From the NCBI GenBank assembly GCA_028280105.1, contig JANQML010000013.1, positions 1 to 39,942 on the forward strand: a stretch of 39,942 bases of DNA. The letters run 5' to 3'. Below are positions 16,467-25,944 of this stretch, piece by piece. Position 1 is the first letter of the stretch, and every line of letters begins with the position of its first letter. Made by a program: the position numbers and the translations under genes. Below the pieces are notes generated by a model. The model ran no database searches. It worked only from the letters and a program-made list of their open reading frames with translations, and was not told the DNA's origin. This DNA comes from Desulfobacula sp. (GTDB taxonomy: Bacteria > Desulfobacterota > Desulfobacteria > Desulfobacterales > Desulfobacteraceae).

Positions 16467-16519
16467 ACAGGCAGAAATCCCTTTTGTTAAAAAGAGCCAA
16501 AAACAGTAAGGACGGTTTA

Positions 16520-19246
16520 ATGGAGTTTACCGGAGAACGGTTTGTTTCTTCGCTGAATGAACCGGAGATAAGTTATGAACACTGGCACAGGTATCTGTAT
16601 GCCAGTTTTTTTGTAAAAGACAAAGTCGTACTGGATATTGCATCCGGAGAAGGGTATGGCAGTTTTCTCTTATCTTCAAGCAATGCAAAAGTGGTCTGGG
16701 GTGTTGACATTGATCCGGAAGCGGTTCGAAACGCCGGGCAAAATTACAAAAATGACAACCTTGAATATTTAAACGGCAGTATTGCTGCCATTCCCGTTGA
16801 GACGGAGAGTATCGATGTTCTGATTTCTTTTGAAACGATTGAGCACGTAGGCGAAGCAGATCAAATTCTGTTTCTGGGAGAAATTGAACGCGTTTTAAAA
16901 CCCGATGGGATATTAATTATTTCAACACCCAATAAGCTGACCTATTCAGATATTCCTGAATACAATAATGAGTTTCATATCAAAGAATTTTATATCGATG
17001 AATTTCTTGATTTTTTAAGCCCCAAATTTAAATATATTGAATTGCTGGGACAAAAAATTTTCACGAACTCCTACATCTGGCCCCAGTCAAATTCAAATCA
17101 AACCTTCAGGGAATACAATATTAAACCGGCCGAGTCCGGATTTAAAGTGTCAAAAAACACGGATAAAGAGATGCTCTATGCGGTTACCGTTTGTAGTAAC
17201 ACCCGGCCGGTTGAGGTCTACTCATCAATTCTGGTGGATAAAGAAGGCCTGATAATGAAGCATAAAGACAATCTCATAAAACAACAAGACCAGGCGTTGG
17301 ATCTGAAGGACCGGCACATCTCATTGAAAAATGCGGAGCTGAAGAAAAAAGATGAAGAATATTCAAAACTGAACCAATACCTGCTGGACAGCCAGGACCA
17401 TATCAGCAAATTGGAAGAGAGGCTGAGAAACAGGTCGGTTAAACATTTGCTGGCAAAACTCAGGTTTATTCTCAAATATGTGTCAAAGGGATCTTACTCG
17501 GTTTTTAAATCGGCGATGAGTGATCCGTCAAGTCTGATGGGAAATATAACAAAGCTGAGGCAAATGGGTATAACCGGATTACTGGAAAATATCAGATATG
17601 CACAATCTGCCAAGGCACCTTTACGGCTGAAAACGGTGTTTGAGTTTAAAACGCTTAATTCATACCCGAAAATATCTGTGGTAATGCCGGTATATAATGT
17701 CGATGTAAAATGGTTGGATACGGCGGTTGATTCCGTTTTAAACCAAGTGTATGAGAACTTTGAATTGGTTATTGTGGACGACGGATCCCAAAAAGCCGAG
17801 ACGCTGGCGTATTTAAAGCAAATAGATCATGAGAAGATTGTTGTTCAGCTTAACGAGAAAAACAGGGGGATCTCAAAGGCATCAAATGATGGTGTCCGCC
17901 TGGCAACCGGTGACTATATCGCATTGCTGGACAACGACGATGAGCTTAGGCAAAACGCATTATATGAAGTGGCAAAAGCAATCAACGAGTATGATCCGGA
18001 TGTTATTTATTCGGATGAGGCCCGGGTGGATATCCATGGGAACAAAAAGTCCCCCTTTTTGAAACCGGACTGGTCCCCGGACCTGCTGCGGTCACAGATG
18101 TATATCTGCCATCTGCTGGTGTTTAAAAAAACGTTGTTTGAAACGGTGGGGGGATTTAATTCAGAATTTGACGGCAGCCAGGATTATGACCTGATGTTGC
18201 GATTTTCAGAGCATACATCCAATATATACCATATCCCTGAGATTCTTTATTTCTGGCGTGAAATTGAATCGTCCACAGCCATGAACCCCGATTCAAAGCC
18301 GGTCTCTCATCCTGCGGGACTTGTTGCCCTGGATCAGCATCTGAAAAGGGTCTTTGGCCAGGGTGCCCATGCACTAAAAACAGAGTTCCGACTGGTCTAT
18401 GATGCCCGGTATCCGTTAGCCAGGGATATCAGCGCCTCTATTATCATTCCCACAAAAGACCGTTGTGATCTGCTGTCAGACTGTGTTGAAAGCATCCTTA
18501 AAAAAACAGAGGGACCCTGCTATGAGATAATCATCATGAATAATGATTCAAAGGATCCAAAAACACGGGATTGGTTTAAAACAATCACGGCCCGTCACTC
18601 AAACATAACAATTATAGATGCCGCTTATCCGTTTAACTGGTCTCGGATCAACAACCACGGAGCCCAGCATGCCAATGGTGAGGTGCTGGTTTTTCTGAAT
18701 AACGATACGACAATTATTCATCCGGGCTGGCTCACCCGCCTGTGTGAAAATGCAGTGCGTCCTGAGGTGGGGGTGGTCGGGGGGCTGCTTCTGTATGAAG
18801 ATGATACGATTCAGCATGCCGGTGTTGTTGTGGGCATGGGGGGATGGGCAGACCATGTGTTCAAAGCGGCTAAACCCCGGCATTTTATCCATCCCTTTGT
18901 CTCTCCGATGATGGCTAGAAATGTCTCCTCGGTTACCGGTGCATGCCTGGGGATTTCGAGGCAGGTATTTGATGAGGTCAATGGGTTTAATGAAGAATTT
19001 ATTATCTGCGGCAGTGATGTGGAAATCGCTTTAAAAACGTTGAAAAAAGGTTATGTAAACGTATATAATCCCCGAATTAATCTATATCATCTTGAATCCA
19101 AATCCAGAACATCCTACATACCGGAAAAAGATTTTGAAATGTCTGAACGGGCTTATGCGGATCTAAAGAAAACCGGTGATCCGTATTATAACAAAAATCT
19201 CTCTTTAGAAAGCCTGATCCCCAGGTTAAAAAATAAAAGCTTGTGA
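16520..19246 (+). CDS. Methyltransferase - coiled coil - GT2 - GT2 fusion (WsaE-like)
   Basis: A 908-residue multidomain enzyme. It has an N-terminal SAM methyltransferase (about 1-225; DIASGEGYG at about 39-47), then a Lys/Glu/Leu-rich coiled coil (about 240-305). A first GT2 domain follows (about 381-600; VVMPVYN, VDDGS, LDNDDE), then a second (about 637-880; IIIPTKDR, NNDT). The order matches WsaE of Geobacillus stearothermophilus, a methylrhamnosyltransferase that extends and methyl-caps the S-layer rhamnan, and it is likewise followed by a WsaF homologue. The likely role is polymerising a rhamnan and capping it with O-methyl. The coiled coil recalls the chain-length ruler of WbdD in E. 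coli O9a (analogy only). I prefer ATG 16520 (AAGGA upstream) over the open TTG at 16484. Confidence 0.85.
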   Translation: MEFTGERFVSSLNEPEISYEHWHRYLYASFFVKDKVVLDIASGEGYGSFLLSSSNAKVVWGVDIDPEAVRNAGQNYKNDNLEYLNGSIAAIPVETESIDVLISFETIEHVGEADQILFLGEIERVLKPDGILIISTPNKLTYSDIPEYNNEFHIKEFYIDEFLDFLSPKFKYIELLGQKIFTNSYIWPQSNSNQTFREYNIKPAESGFKVSKNTDKEMLYAVTVCSNTRPVEVYSSILVDKEGLIMKHKDNLIKQQDQALDLKDRHISLKNAELKKKDEEYSKLNQYLLDSQDHISKLEERLRNRSVKHLLAKLRFILKYVSKGSYSVFKSAMSDPSSLMGNITKLRQMGITGLLENIRYAQSAKAPLRLKTVFEFKTLNSYPKISVVMPVYNVDVKWLDTAVDSVLNQVYENFELVIVDDGSQKAETLAYLKQIDHEKIVVQLNEKNRGISKASNDGVRLATGDYIALLDNDDELRQNALYEVAKAINEYDPDVIYSDEARVDIHGNKKSPFLKPDWSPDLLRSQMYICHLLVFKKTLFETVGGFNSEFDGSQDYDLMLRFSEHTSNIYHIPEILYFWREIESSTAMNPDSKPVSHPAGLVALDQHLKRVFGQGAHALKTEFRLVYDARYPLARDISASIIIPTKDRCDLLSDCVESILKKTEGPCYEIIIMNNDSKDPKTRDWFKTITARHSNITIIDAAYPFNWSRINNHGAQHANGEVLVFLNNDTTIIHPGWLTRLCENAVRPEVGVVGGLLLYEDDTIQHAGVVVGMGGWADHVFKAAKPRHFIHPFVSPMMARNVSSVTGACLGISRQVFDEVNGFNEEFIICGSDVEIALKTLKKGYVNVYNPRINLYHLESKSRTSYIPEKDFEMSERAYADLKKTGDPYYNKNLSLESLIPRLKNKSL

Positions 19247-19250
19247 TCCT

Positions 19251-20549
19251 ATGTTAAAAAAAATCAACCGTGGAATGATCCGGTATATAAGGAATAATTC
19301 GTTATTACGGGAAAAGCTTAAAAAAATTGTTCTGCCTTTGATGACCTCGGATATGCAGACTAATATACCGGAGATCACTCCGCTTAATGTCCGGGCAACA
19401 GAGGATGCAGCCCCCCGGTTCAACATTCTGCTGCCGTCCGTCAATCAGGAACATGTGTTTGGCGGGATATCAACGGCTTTGTCGTTTTTTGATCAACTGG
19501 CGCAATACATGCCCATTAAAAAAAGGATTATCACAACCGATGTCATGCCGGATTCACAGGCCATTGAACAGTTTAAAGACTATGATCCGGTCGATTGTGA
19601 TCAGAACAGAGCCTCTGAGAGGCAGATCGTGGGTTTCAGTGACCGTCTGGGAAAGACAATTCCGGTTGGAGAGAATGATTATTTTCTGGCAACTGCCTGG
19701 TGGACGGCATTCCATGCCCAGAAAATCGTTCGGTGGCAACAGGAAGAGTATAAAAAACCGGCCAAAAAATTGGTCTATTTTATCCAGGATTTTGAACCTG
19801 GATTTTATCCGTGGTCGAGCCGGTATGCACTTTCCGAGAGTACCTATCGATTTGATTTGCCGCAGGTGGCTGTTTTTAATTCTTCCATGCTCCATACTTT
19901 TTTTAAAGATAATCAGTACGCGTTTAACACGGAGTTTGTATTTGAACCTGTACTGAACGAGAAACTGAAAAAAGGTCTGGATACCGTTTCATCACCGTTG
20001 AATAAGAAAAAACAGATCCTGGTTTATGGCCGACCCGGTGTGGAACGAAACGCTTTCCCGCTCATCATCGAAGCATTAAAGGTTTGGGTTTGGCAGCAGC
20101 CGGGTGTCCATGATTGGGAATTGATCTCGGCAGGGGAACACCATCCGGATATTGATCTGGGGCATGGTATGGTTCTTAAATCCGTGGGAAAGCTTCCTCT
20201 TGAAGACTATATTGATAAACTGAGAGAATCCGCAATCGGTATCTCGTTAATGGTATCTCCCCACCCAAGCTATCCGCCGATGGAAATGGCCATGTTCGGA
20301 ATGGGAGTGATCACAAATAGATATGCCAATAAACAATTGTCCTGTTGGCATGAGAATATTCAATCGATCGATCTTTCAGTGGATACCCTTGTTCGTGCAT
20401 TACAAGATAAATGCGATCGGTTTGCAATTGACAACCAATGCTTTCTTGGTGGAAGATTATTAAAGCAGCAGTACCTGGAATCCGATGTTCAGTTTGATTT
20501 CTTTAAACCCCTTGTGCAAAAAGTGTTTAAAGAAGATTTGGATTTATAG
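19251..20549 (+). CDS. WsaF-like rhamnosyltransferase (GT4-type)
   Basis: A 432-residue transferase that resembles WsaF, the beta-1,2-rhamnosyltransferase of Geobacillus S-layer glycan synthesis. Supporting blocks are FNILLPSVNQEHVFGGISTAL, FLATAWWTA, KLVYFIQDFEPGFYPWSSRYAL, VYGRPGVERNAF and the C-terminal SLMVSPHPSYPPMEMAMFG. The two-domain GT-B fold is implied by the central break. It starts 4 bp after the WsaE-like gene and ends before an intrinsic terminator, so it closes the first transcription unit of the glycan operon. Position and partner support action on dTDP-L-rhamnose. Confidence 0.83.
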   Translation: MLKKINRGMIRYIRNNSLLREKLKKIVLPLMTSDMQTNIPEITPLNVRATEDAAPRFNILLPSVNQEHVFGGISTALSFFDQLAQYMPIKKRIITTDVMPDSQAIEQFKDYDPVDCDQNRASERQIVGFSDRLGKTIPVGENDYFLATAWWTAFHAQKIVRWQQEEYKKPAKKLVYFIQDFEPGFYPWSSRYALSESTYRFDLPQVAVFNSSMLHTFFKDNQYAFNTEFVFEPVLNEKLKKGLDTVSSPLNKKKQILVYGRPGVERNAFPLIIEALKVWVWQQPGVHDWELISAGEHHPDIDLGHGMVLKSVGKLPLEDYIDKLRESAIGISLMVSPHPSYPPMEMAMFGMGVITNRYANKQLSCWHENIQSIDLSVDTLVRALQDKCDRFAIDNQCFLGGRLLKQQYLESDVQFDFFKPLVQKVFKEDLDL

Positions 20550-20585
20550 TGGAATGAACCGGTTATATTTTGCTTTTGGCATATT

Positions 20586-20610
20586 AAAATGCCGGGCCGG
20601 GCATTTTTTT
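20586..20610 (+). terminator. Intrinsic terminator between the WsaF-like gene and rfbB
   Basis: An 8-bp stem, AAAATGCC paired with GGGCATTTT across a GGGCCG loop, is followed by seven Ts. It sits in the 72-bp gap before the dTDP-rhamnose genes. It suggests either a separate promoter for rfbBACD or partial read-through. Confidence 0.7.
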
Positions 20611-20621
20611 GAATTAAAAAG

Positions 20622-21689
20622 ATGATGGAAAAGACGATGGAAAAGATACTCATAACCGGTGGATCGGGATTTATCGGCAGTAATTTAGTTAAATACATAC
20701 ATAAAAATAAACCGGATTGGCATATCTTCAATCTTGATGCATTAACCTATGCGGGAAATCCGAGAAATCATCAGGCGCTGGAAAACGATTCAAGATATAG
20801 ATTTATTCACGGAGATATAACAGATTCAGCCCTTTTAAAAAAAATCTTTACGGAACATGAATTTGACGGTGTATTTCACCTGGCTGCAGAATCCCATGTG
20901 GATCGATCGATTTCCGGGCCTGAAGTCTTTTTAACCACAAATGTCATGGGAACGTTCAAGCTTTTAGAGGCCGGCTTGAATCATACCCGGAATCATCCCG
21001 GAAAAGCCTTTAAATTCGTCCATGTGTCAACAGATGAGGTATACGGAAGCCTGGGTTTTGATGAGCCCGCTTTTACAGAAGAAACCGCCTATGATCCGTC
21101 AAGCCCGTATTCAGCCTCAAAGGCATCGTCAGACCATTTTGCCAAAGCTTACCACCGGACCTACGGCCTTCCTGTGGTGGTGACCAATTGTTCGAATAAT
21201 TACGGGCCATACCAGTTTCCGGAAAAATTGATTCCATTGATTATCCTGAACATACTGGACGGAAAGGCTTTACCGGTTTACGGTAAAGGTGAAAATGTCA
21301 GGGACTGGCTGTACGTGGAAGACCACTGTGAAGCCCTGGTTAGGGCATTTGAAAAAGGAAACCCCGGAGAAACCTATAATATCGGCGGCGGGGAAGAAAA
21401 GAATAATCTCCAGGTTGTTCACGCCCTGTGTGATCTTGTGGATCAAAAGACGGGTAGAAAAAAATCCAGCAGAGAGCTGATCAGATTTGTAAAGGACCGC
21501 CCCGGGCACGATATCCGATATGCCATCAATTCCGACAAGACCGAAAAGTCCATCGGGTTTAAAGCTAGATTTTCATTTGAAAAAGCACTGTCAAAGACCA
21601 TTGACTGGTACCTGGACAACATGGATTGGACCCGATCGGTTCAGACCGGCGAATATCAGCAATGGATTCAGAAACAGTATTCATCATAA
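20622..21689 (+). CDS. rfbB: dTDP-glucose 4,6-dehydratase
   Basis: A 355-residue extended SDR that makes dTDP-4-keto-6-deoxy-glucose, the second step of dTDP-L-rhamnose synthesis. NAD-binding GGSGFIGSN is at about residues 13-21. The catalytic Thr-Asp-Glu triad is at 137-139 (VSTDEVYG), with Tyr163 and Lys167 in PYSASKAS. Length is normal. Three in-frame ATGs (20622, 20625, 20637) are possible starts, and the last has the best-placed purine-rich upstream sequence. It is the first of four consecutive rml genes after a terminator. Confidence 0.95.
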   Translation: MMEKTMEKILITGGSGFIGSNLVKYIHKNKPDWHIFNLDALTYAGNPRNHQALENDSRYRFIHGDITDSALLKKIFTEHEFDGVFHLAAESHVDRSISGPEVFLTTNVMGTFKLLEAGLNHTRNHPGKAFKFVHVSTDEVYGSLGFDEPAFTEETAYDPSSPYSASKASSDHFAKAYHRTYGLPVVVTNCSNNYGPYQFPEKLIPLIILNILDGKALPVYGKGENVRDWLYVEDHCEALVRAFEKGNPGETYNIGGGEEKNNLQVVHALCDLVDQKTGRKKSSRELIRFVKDRPGHDIRYAINSDKTEKSIGFKARFSFEKALSKTIDWYLDNMDWTRSVQTGEYQQWIQKQYSS

Positions 21690-21711
21690 CGGTAAACAAA
21701 AGAGGCAACCT

Positions 21712-22575
21712 ATGAAAGGAATCATTCTCGCCGGCGGATCCGGTTCGCGCCTGTATCCGATTACGAAGGTGACCAGTAAGCAGCTTCTCCCCGTCTTTGA
21801 TAAACCCATGATCTTTTATCCGCTGTCCGTACTCATGCTGGCCGGTATAAAAGAGATTCTCATCATATCGACTCCCCAGGATTTGCCCCGGTTTGAAGCG
21901 CTTCTTGAAGACGGATCAAACTGGGGAATCCGGCTGAACTATAAAGTTCAGGAAAAACCGGAAGGACTGGCCCAGGCATTTATTATCGGTGAAGCGTTTA
22001 TCGGCAACAATAATGTCTGCCTGATTTTAGGGGATAATCTCTTTTATGGATATGGATTGACCGAAAGGCTGCAAAACGCGGCCCAAAGAAAAGAGGGCGG
22101 AACCGTATTCGGCTATCCGGTTACAGACCCGGAACGGTACGGTGTGGTCAGTTTTGATGATGCAGGGAAAGCCGTTGACATAGAAGAAAAACCCGACCAC
22201 CCTAAATCTAATTTTGCTGTCACAGGGCTTTATTTTTACGATAACCAAGTCGTTGAAATCGCAAAAAGCTTGAGACCATCAAAAAGAGGGGAGCTTGAGA
22301 TTACAGATGTTAACATGGCCTATTTAAAACAAGGGAGATTGCATGTGGAGCAAATGGGCCGGGGGATGGCCTGGCTGGATACGGGCACTCACCACTCTTT
22401 GCTGGAGGCTTCCATATTTATTGAGATGATGGAAAAAAGGCAGGGATTAAAAGTTGCATGCCTGGAAGAGATTGCATATCGCATGGGATATATTGATGCC
22501 GGCCAGGTCAGGCGCATGGCCCAGGATTATCGTAAAACCGGTTATTATGAGTATCTTCTCAATTTAATAAAATAA
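21712..22575 (+). CDS. rfbA: Glucose-1-phosphate thymidylyltransferase
   Basis: A 287-residue nucleotidyltransferase that makes dTDP-glucose from dTTP and glucose-1-phosphate, the first step of the rhamnose pathway. The family signature [13 protein letters not shown] is at the N-terminus, followed by [11 protein letters not shown]. The [10 protein letters not shown] block and the LDTGTH motif are intact. The frame is open upstream into rfbB, but ATG 21712 begins exactly at the conserved MKGIILAGG start, with a GAGG ribosome-binding site. Confidence 0.96.
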   Translation: MKGIILAGGSGSRLYPITKVTSKQLLPVFDKPMIFYPLSVLMLAGIKEILIISTPQDLPRFEALLEDGSNWGIRLNYKVQEKPEGLAQAFIIGEAFIGNNNVCLILGDNLFYGYGLTERLQNAAQRKEGGTVFGYPVTDPERYGVVSFDDAGKAVDIEEKPDHPKSNFAVTGLYFYDNQVVEIAKSLRPSKRGELEITDVNMAYLKQGRLHVEQMGRGMAWLDTGTHHSLLEASIFIEMMEKRQGLKVACLEEIAYRMGYIDAGQVRRMAQDYRKTGYYEYLLNLIK

Positions 22576-22585
22576 AGAATACCGT

Positions 22586-23134
22586 ATGGAAATTATTGAA
22601 ACAGATATAAAAGATGTAAAAGTATTAAGCCCGAAGGTGTTTGGAGATGCCAGGGGATTTTTCATGGAGACCTGGCGGGAGAACGATTTTAAAGAATGGG
22701 TGGCTGATGTTGATTTTGTTCAGGACAATCACAGTAAATCCGCCCAGGGGGTATTGCGCGGTCTTCACTACCAGATCCGGCATCCCCAGGGAAAACTGGT
22801 CCGGGTGACATCGGGAGAGGTCTTTGATGTGGCCGTGGATATCCGGAAGGAATCTCCTGATTTTGGTAAATGGGTGGGGGTTGTGTTGAGCGAAGAGAAT
22901 AAAAAAATGTTCTGGGTGCCGCCCGGATTTGCCCACGGGTTCTATGTAATAAGCCCGGTTGCCGAGTTTGTTTACAAATGCACGGACTATTATGCACCGG
23001 ATTATGAAAAAAGCATTATCTGGAATGATCCGGCCATCAATATCCAATGGCCACTGGTGGAAGGTGTCACACCTCAATTGTCCGTAAAAGATGAACAGGG
23101 GGTGTCTCTTGAAAATGCTGAGGTATTTGAATGA
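22586..23134 (+). CDS. rfbC: dTDP-4-dehydrorhamnose 3,5-epimerase
   Basis: A 182-residue cupin-fold epimerase that acts on dTDP-4-keto-6-deoxy-glucose. The catalytic-region GVLRGLHYQ (His61), the VFDVAVDIRK strand, and the VPPGFAHGFYV and YKCTDYYAP blocks are all present and the length is typical. Its end overlaps rfbD by four bases (ATGA). Confidence 0.96.
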   Translation: MEIIETDIKDVKVLSPKVFGDARGFFMETWRENDFKEWVADVDFVQDNHSKSAQGVLRGLHYQIRHPQGKLVRVTSGEVFDVAVDIRKESPDFGKWVGVVLSEENKKMFWVPPGFAHGFYVISPVAEFVYKCTDYYAPDYEKSIIWNDPAINIQWPLVEGVTPQLSVKDEQGVSLENAEVFE

Positions 23135-23991
23135 AAATTTTGATCATTGGCTCAAACGGGCAACTGGGGTGGGAACTTCAGAGAACGGTTCCCCAGAATG
23201 TTGATATGGCGGCGTTGGACTATCCGGACATCGACATTACAGATGAAAAAAATTTGCAGTCTGTTATGGATGAGCATCTGCCGGACTGGATCATTAACTG
23301 TGCCGCCTACACAGATGTGGATGGTGCGGAAAAAGAGGCAGATGCCGCCCGGGCTGTCAATTGTGACGGGGCAAAGAATATTGCGGCGCAGGCACTGCGA
23401 ATCAATGCGAGGATGGTCCATATTTCCACGGATTTTATTTTTAGCGGAAACCGCTCCAGACCGTATCAGCCTCTGGATAAACCTGATCCGAAATCCGTAT
23501 ACGGGCAGACCAAATTAGACGGTGAGAAAAGTGTTGAGAGCATATTGAAGCAGGATAGACTGATTGTCCGGACCGCCTGGTTGTACTCTTCCCATGGAAA
23601 TAATTTTGTTAAAACCATGATTCGACTGATGGATGAAAAAGAAGAATTGACCATTATTGACGATCAGATCGGTTCCCCCACATGGGCGAATGGTCTTGCA
23701 TTGACAGTATGGGCGGCAATTCATCAAAACTTAAAAGGGATCTTTCACTGGACAGATGCCGGTGTGGCATCCTGGTATGATTTTGCCGTGGCCATCCAGG
23801 AGGAAGCGATCCGGGCCGGTCTATTGAAAAAAACGATTCCCATTCTTCCCATACCCACCCGGAAGTATCCGACACCGGCTAAAAGACCGCTTTACAGTGT
23901 GCTGGATAAAAAAGATATCCTTGATGCGCTCGGTTTGGAAGCCGTTCACTGGCGCTCACGGCTAAAGCAGATGATCCAGGAACTGACATAA
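23131..23991 (+). CDS. rfbD: dTDP-4-dehydrorhamnose reductase
   Basis: A 286-residue SDR that performs the last reduction to dTDP-L-rhamnose. It has an N-terminal SNGQLGWEL nucleotide motif (8-16), the AAYTDVDGAE block (58-67), STDFIFSG, and catalytic Tyr124/Lys128 in VYGQTKLDGE. With rfbB, rfbA and rfbC it completes the pathway, so L-rhamnose is very likely a component of the surface glycan. Confidence 0.95.
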   Translation: MKILIIGSNGQLGWELQRTVPQNVDMAALDYPDIDITDEKNLQSVMDEHLPDWIINCAAYTDVDGAEKEADAARAVNCDGAKNIAAQALRINARMVHISTDFIFSGNRSRPYQPLDKPDPKSVYGQTKLDGEKSVESILKQDRLIVRTAWLYSSHGNNFVKTMIRLMDEKEELTIIDDQIGSPTWANGLALTVWAAIHQNLKGIFHWTDAGVASWYDFAVAIQEEAIRAGLLKKTIPILPIPTRKYPTPAKRPLYSVLDKKDILDALGLEAVHWRSRLKQMIQELT

Positions 23992-24001
23992 GGGTTAACG
24001 G

Positions 24002-24889
24002 ATGAGACAAAAAAAGATGGATGTTTCCGTCATCATTATCAACTACAATACCAAAAAGTTAACCAAGGCCTGTATCGAGTCCATCTATAATTACACCCAA
24101 GGGGTGCGGTTTGAAGTCATTGTCATTGATAATGCATCAACCGACGGGTCCGAGCACGTGCTGGCGAAGCTGCCGTTCCGCAATTATCAGTATATTTGTC
24201 ACGGAAAGAATATCGGATTTTCAAAGGCCAACAATTTAGCCGCTTTGTATGCCTCTGGTGAGTATTTGTTTTTTATGAATTCCGATATGGTCTTTATCAA
24301 TGATGTGGTCTCTATATTGTTTCATCGAATTCAAAATGACGGGCAGGTGGGGATTATCGGGCCCAAATTTGAAAACCCCGACGGATCGGATCAGGTTTCC
24401 TGTAGAAATTTTCCAAGTATCCTTTTTGGCCTGTCCCGGTTCTTTCCGTTTTTAAAATATTTTTTATCCCGGCAGATCCTGGCGTATTATCAAAAAGAAC
24501 GGGATTATACGGTTGAACAGTCCGTAGATACGGTTTCGGCAGGCGCTCTGATGATTTCAAGGAAGTTGTTTGAAAAGATCGGACGGTTCGATGAATTCAG
24601 CTTTATGTATGCAGAGGATGCAGATATCTGCCGCCAGATAAGGGAATCGGGGTATAAGGTGGTCTTTTTTCCGGAGGCAAAATTGATCCACTTTGGGGGG
24701 CAGAGCAGCCGATTAAATAGTTACAGAGCCATCTGGTCATATTATTTTGCATTCTATTATCTCTATAAAAAGTATTATTTTGGAAAAATGGCGGTCTGTG
24801 TTAAACCGCTATTTTTTGTAAGGGCGTTAATGGGGGTCACCATGAATTTTTTTAAAAAAGATAAACGGGTGACCTGGAATAATAAATAA
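24002..24889 (+). CDS. Glycosyltransferase family 2 (WbbL-like rhamnosyltransferase)
   Basis: A 295-residue GT2 with the WbbL-type layout: VSVIIINYNTKK at the start, VIDNASTDGS, the MNSDM metal-binding motif, and MYAEDADICRQIRESGY for the catalytic-base region. The C-terminal about 60 residues are aromatic and basic and may associate with the membrane. It sits 10 bp after rfbD with an AAGGG ribosome-binding site, so a dTDP-L-rhamnose donor is likely by context. The linkage is unknown. Confidence 0.87.
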   Translation: MRQKKMDVSVIIINYNTKKLTKACIESIYNYTQGVRFEVIVIDNASTDGSEHVLAKLPFRNYQYICHGKNIGFSKANNLAALYASGEYLFFMNSDMVFINDVVSILFHRIQNDGQVGIIGPKFENPDGSDQVSCRNFPSILFGLSRFFPFLKYFLSRQILAYYQKERDYTVEQSVDTVSAGALMISRKLFEKIGRFDEFSFMYAEDADICRQIRESGYKVVFFPEAKLIHFGGQSSRLNSYRAIWSYYFAFYYLYKKYYFGKMAVCVKPLFFVRALMGVTMNFFKKDKRVTWNNK

Positions 24890-24942
24890 ATCCCTATATG
24901 CTGATTTCTTTACATTAAAAGAAATTCTGAAAATTAATCCAT

Positions 24943-25944
24943 ATGAATATTCTACTGACCGGCGGAAACGGATTTATCGGCAGGGCCCTTTACCCCGGAT
25001 TGATAGAAAAAGAACATACCGTGACGTGTATGATTCGTAAATCCGGCACCCATTCGTCTGACCCGGAACGACTCTTCAACAAGGTAGCCTATTTTGATAA
25101 TCTGAATGAGGAAACCGGATTTAAACCGCTAATGTCCGGGGTTGATGTGGTTGTCCATCTGGCTGCACGGGCCCACATGCTGCTGAAATCCGAATATGAT
25201 ATGCAAAAAGAGTTTATGGATATCAATTTCCTGGGAACAAGAAATCTTGCAGAACAGGCCGCAGAACAAGGGGTGAAGCGATTTGTATTCATCAGCTCCA
25301 TCGGAGTGAACGGTAAGTCGACAAAAGACAGGGGCCCCTATACGGAACAGGATATAGAAAAACCCTATAACAGCTATACCACATCAAAATTGTTTGCCGA
25401 AAAAGCACTTCGAAAAATTGAAGCGGAAACCGGTATGGAAGTGGTCATCATCAGACCTCCTCTTGTATACGGGCCCCATGTGAAAGCCAATTTTTTAAAG
25501 CTGTTAAACCTGGTTCACAGCGGTATTCCTCTTCCATTGGCCCGTGTAAACAATCAGAGAAGTTTTATCTCTATCAATAACCTGGTGGATGCCATCTGTG
25601 AATGTGCCGTTCATCCGGCTGCCGCAGGAGAAACCTTTCTGGTCAGCGACGGACCGCCGTTGTCGACCACCCGGTTACTTGAAAAGATATTTGAAGCATT
25701 TGACAGATCGCCTAAATTGTTCTTTTTTCCGGAAAAAATATTTAAAATCGGACTGATGCTGATGCGAAAAAAAAATATCTATGACCGGTTGTGGGGAAGC
25801 CTGGCGGTTGATTCAGCATGGATCGGCAAACGTATTGGGTGGCAGCCGGAACAGACCTTTGAGCAGGAAATTAAGAAAACCGTTCAATGGTATTTAACGG
25901 GGTATTTAAAGGAAAAGGACCCGGCGCATGATTCCAGCAGGTAG
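24943..25944 (+). CDS. Sugar-nucleotide SDR (4-epimerase/4-reductase-like)
   Basis: A 333-residue extended SDR. It has the NAD(P) motif GGNGFIGRAL (7-16), the VVHLAARAH segment, catalytic-region FISSIGVNG (Ser118/Ser119) and Tyr145/Lys149 in SYTTSKLFAE. It resembles the WbpV/WreQ-type enzymes that reduce UDP-4-keto-6-deoxy-GlcNAc to UDP-QuiNAc, as well as UDP-hexose 4-epimerases. A WbpM-like dehydratase and a WbpL-like transferase downstream make the reductase reading attractive. The 3' 61 bp overlap the end of the convergent GT4 gene, which is unusually long for an antiparallel overlap. Confidence 0.78.
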   Translation: MNILLTGGNGFIGRALYPGLIEKEHTVTCMIRKSGTHSSDPERLFNKVAYFDNLNEETGFKPLMSGVDVVVHLAARAHMLLKSEYDMQKEFMDINFLGTRNLAEQAAEQGVKRFVFISSIGVNGKSTKDRGPYTEQDIEKPYNSYTTSKLFAEKALRKIEAETGMEVVIIRPPLVYGPHVKANFLKLLNLVHSGIPLPLARVNNQRSFISINNLVDAICECAVHPAAAGETFLVSDGPPLSTTRLLEKIFEAFDRSPKLFFFPEKIFKIGLMLMRKKNIYDRLWGSLAVDSAWIGKRIGWQPEQTFEQEIKKTVQWYLTGYLKEKDPAHDSSR

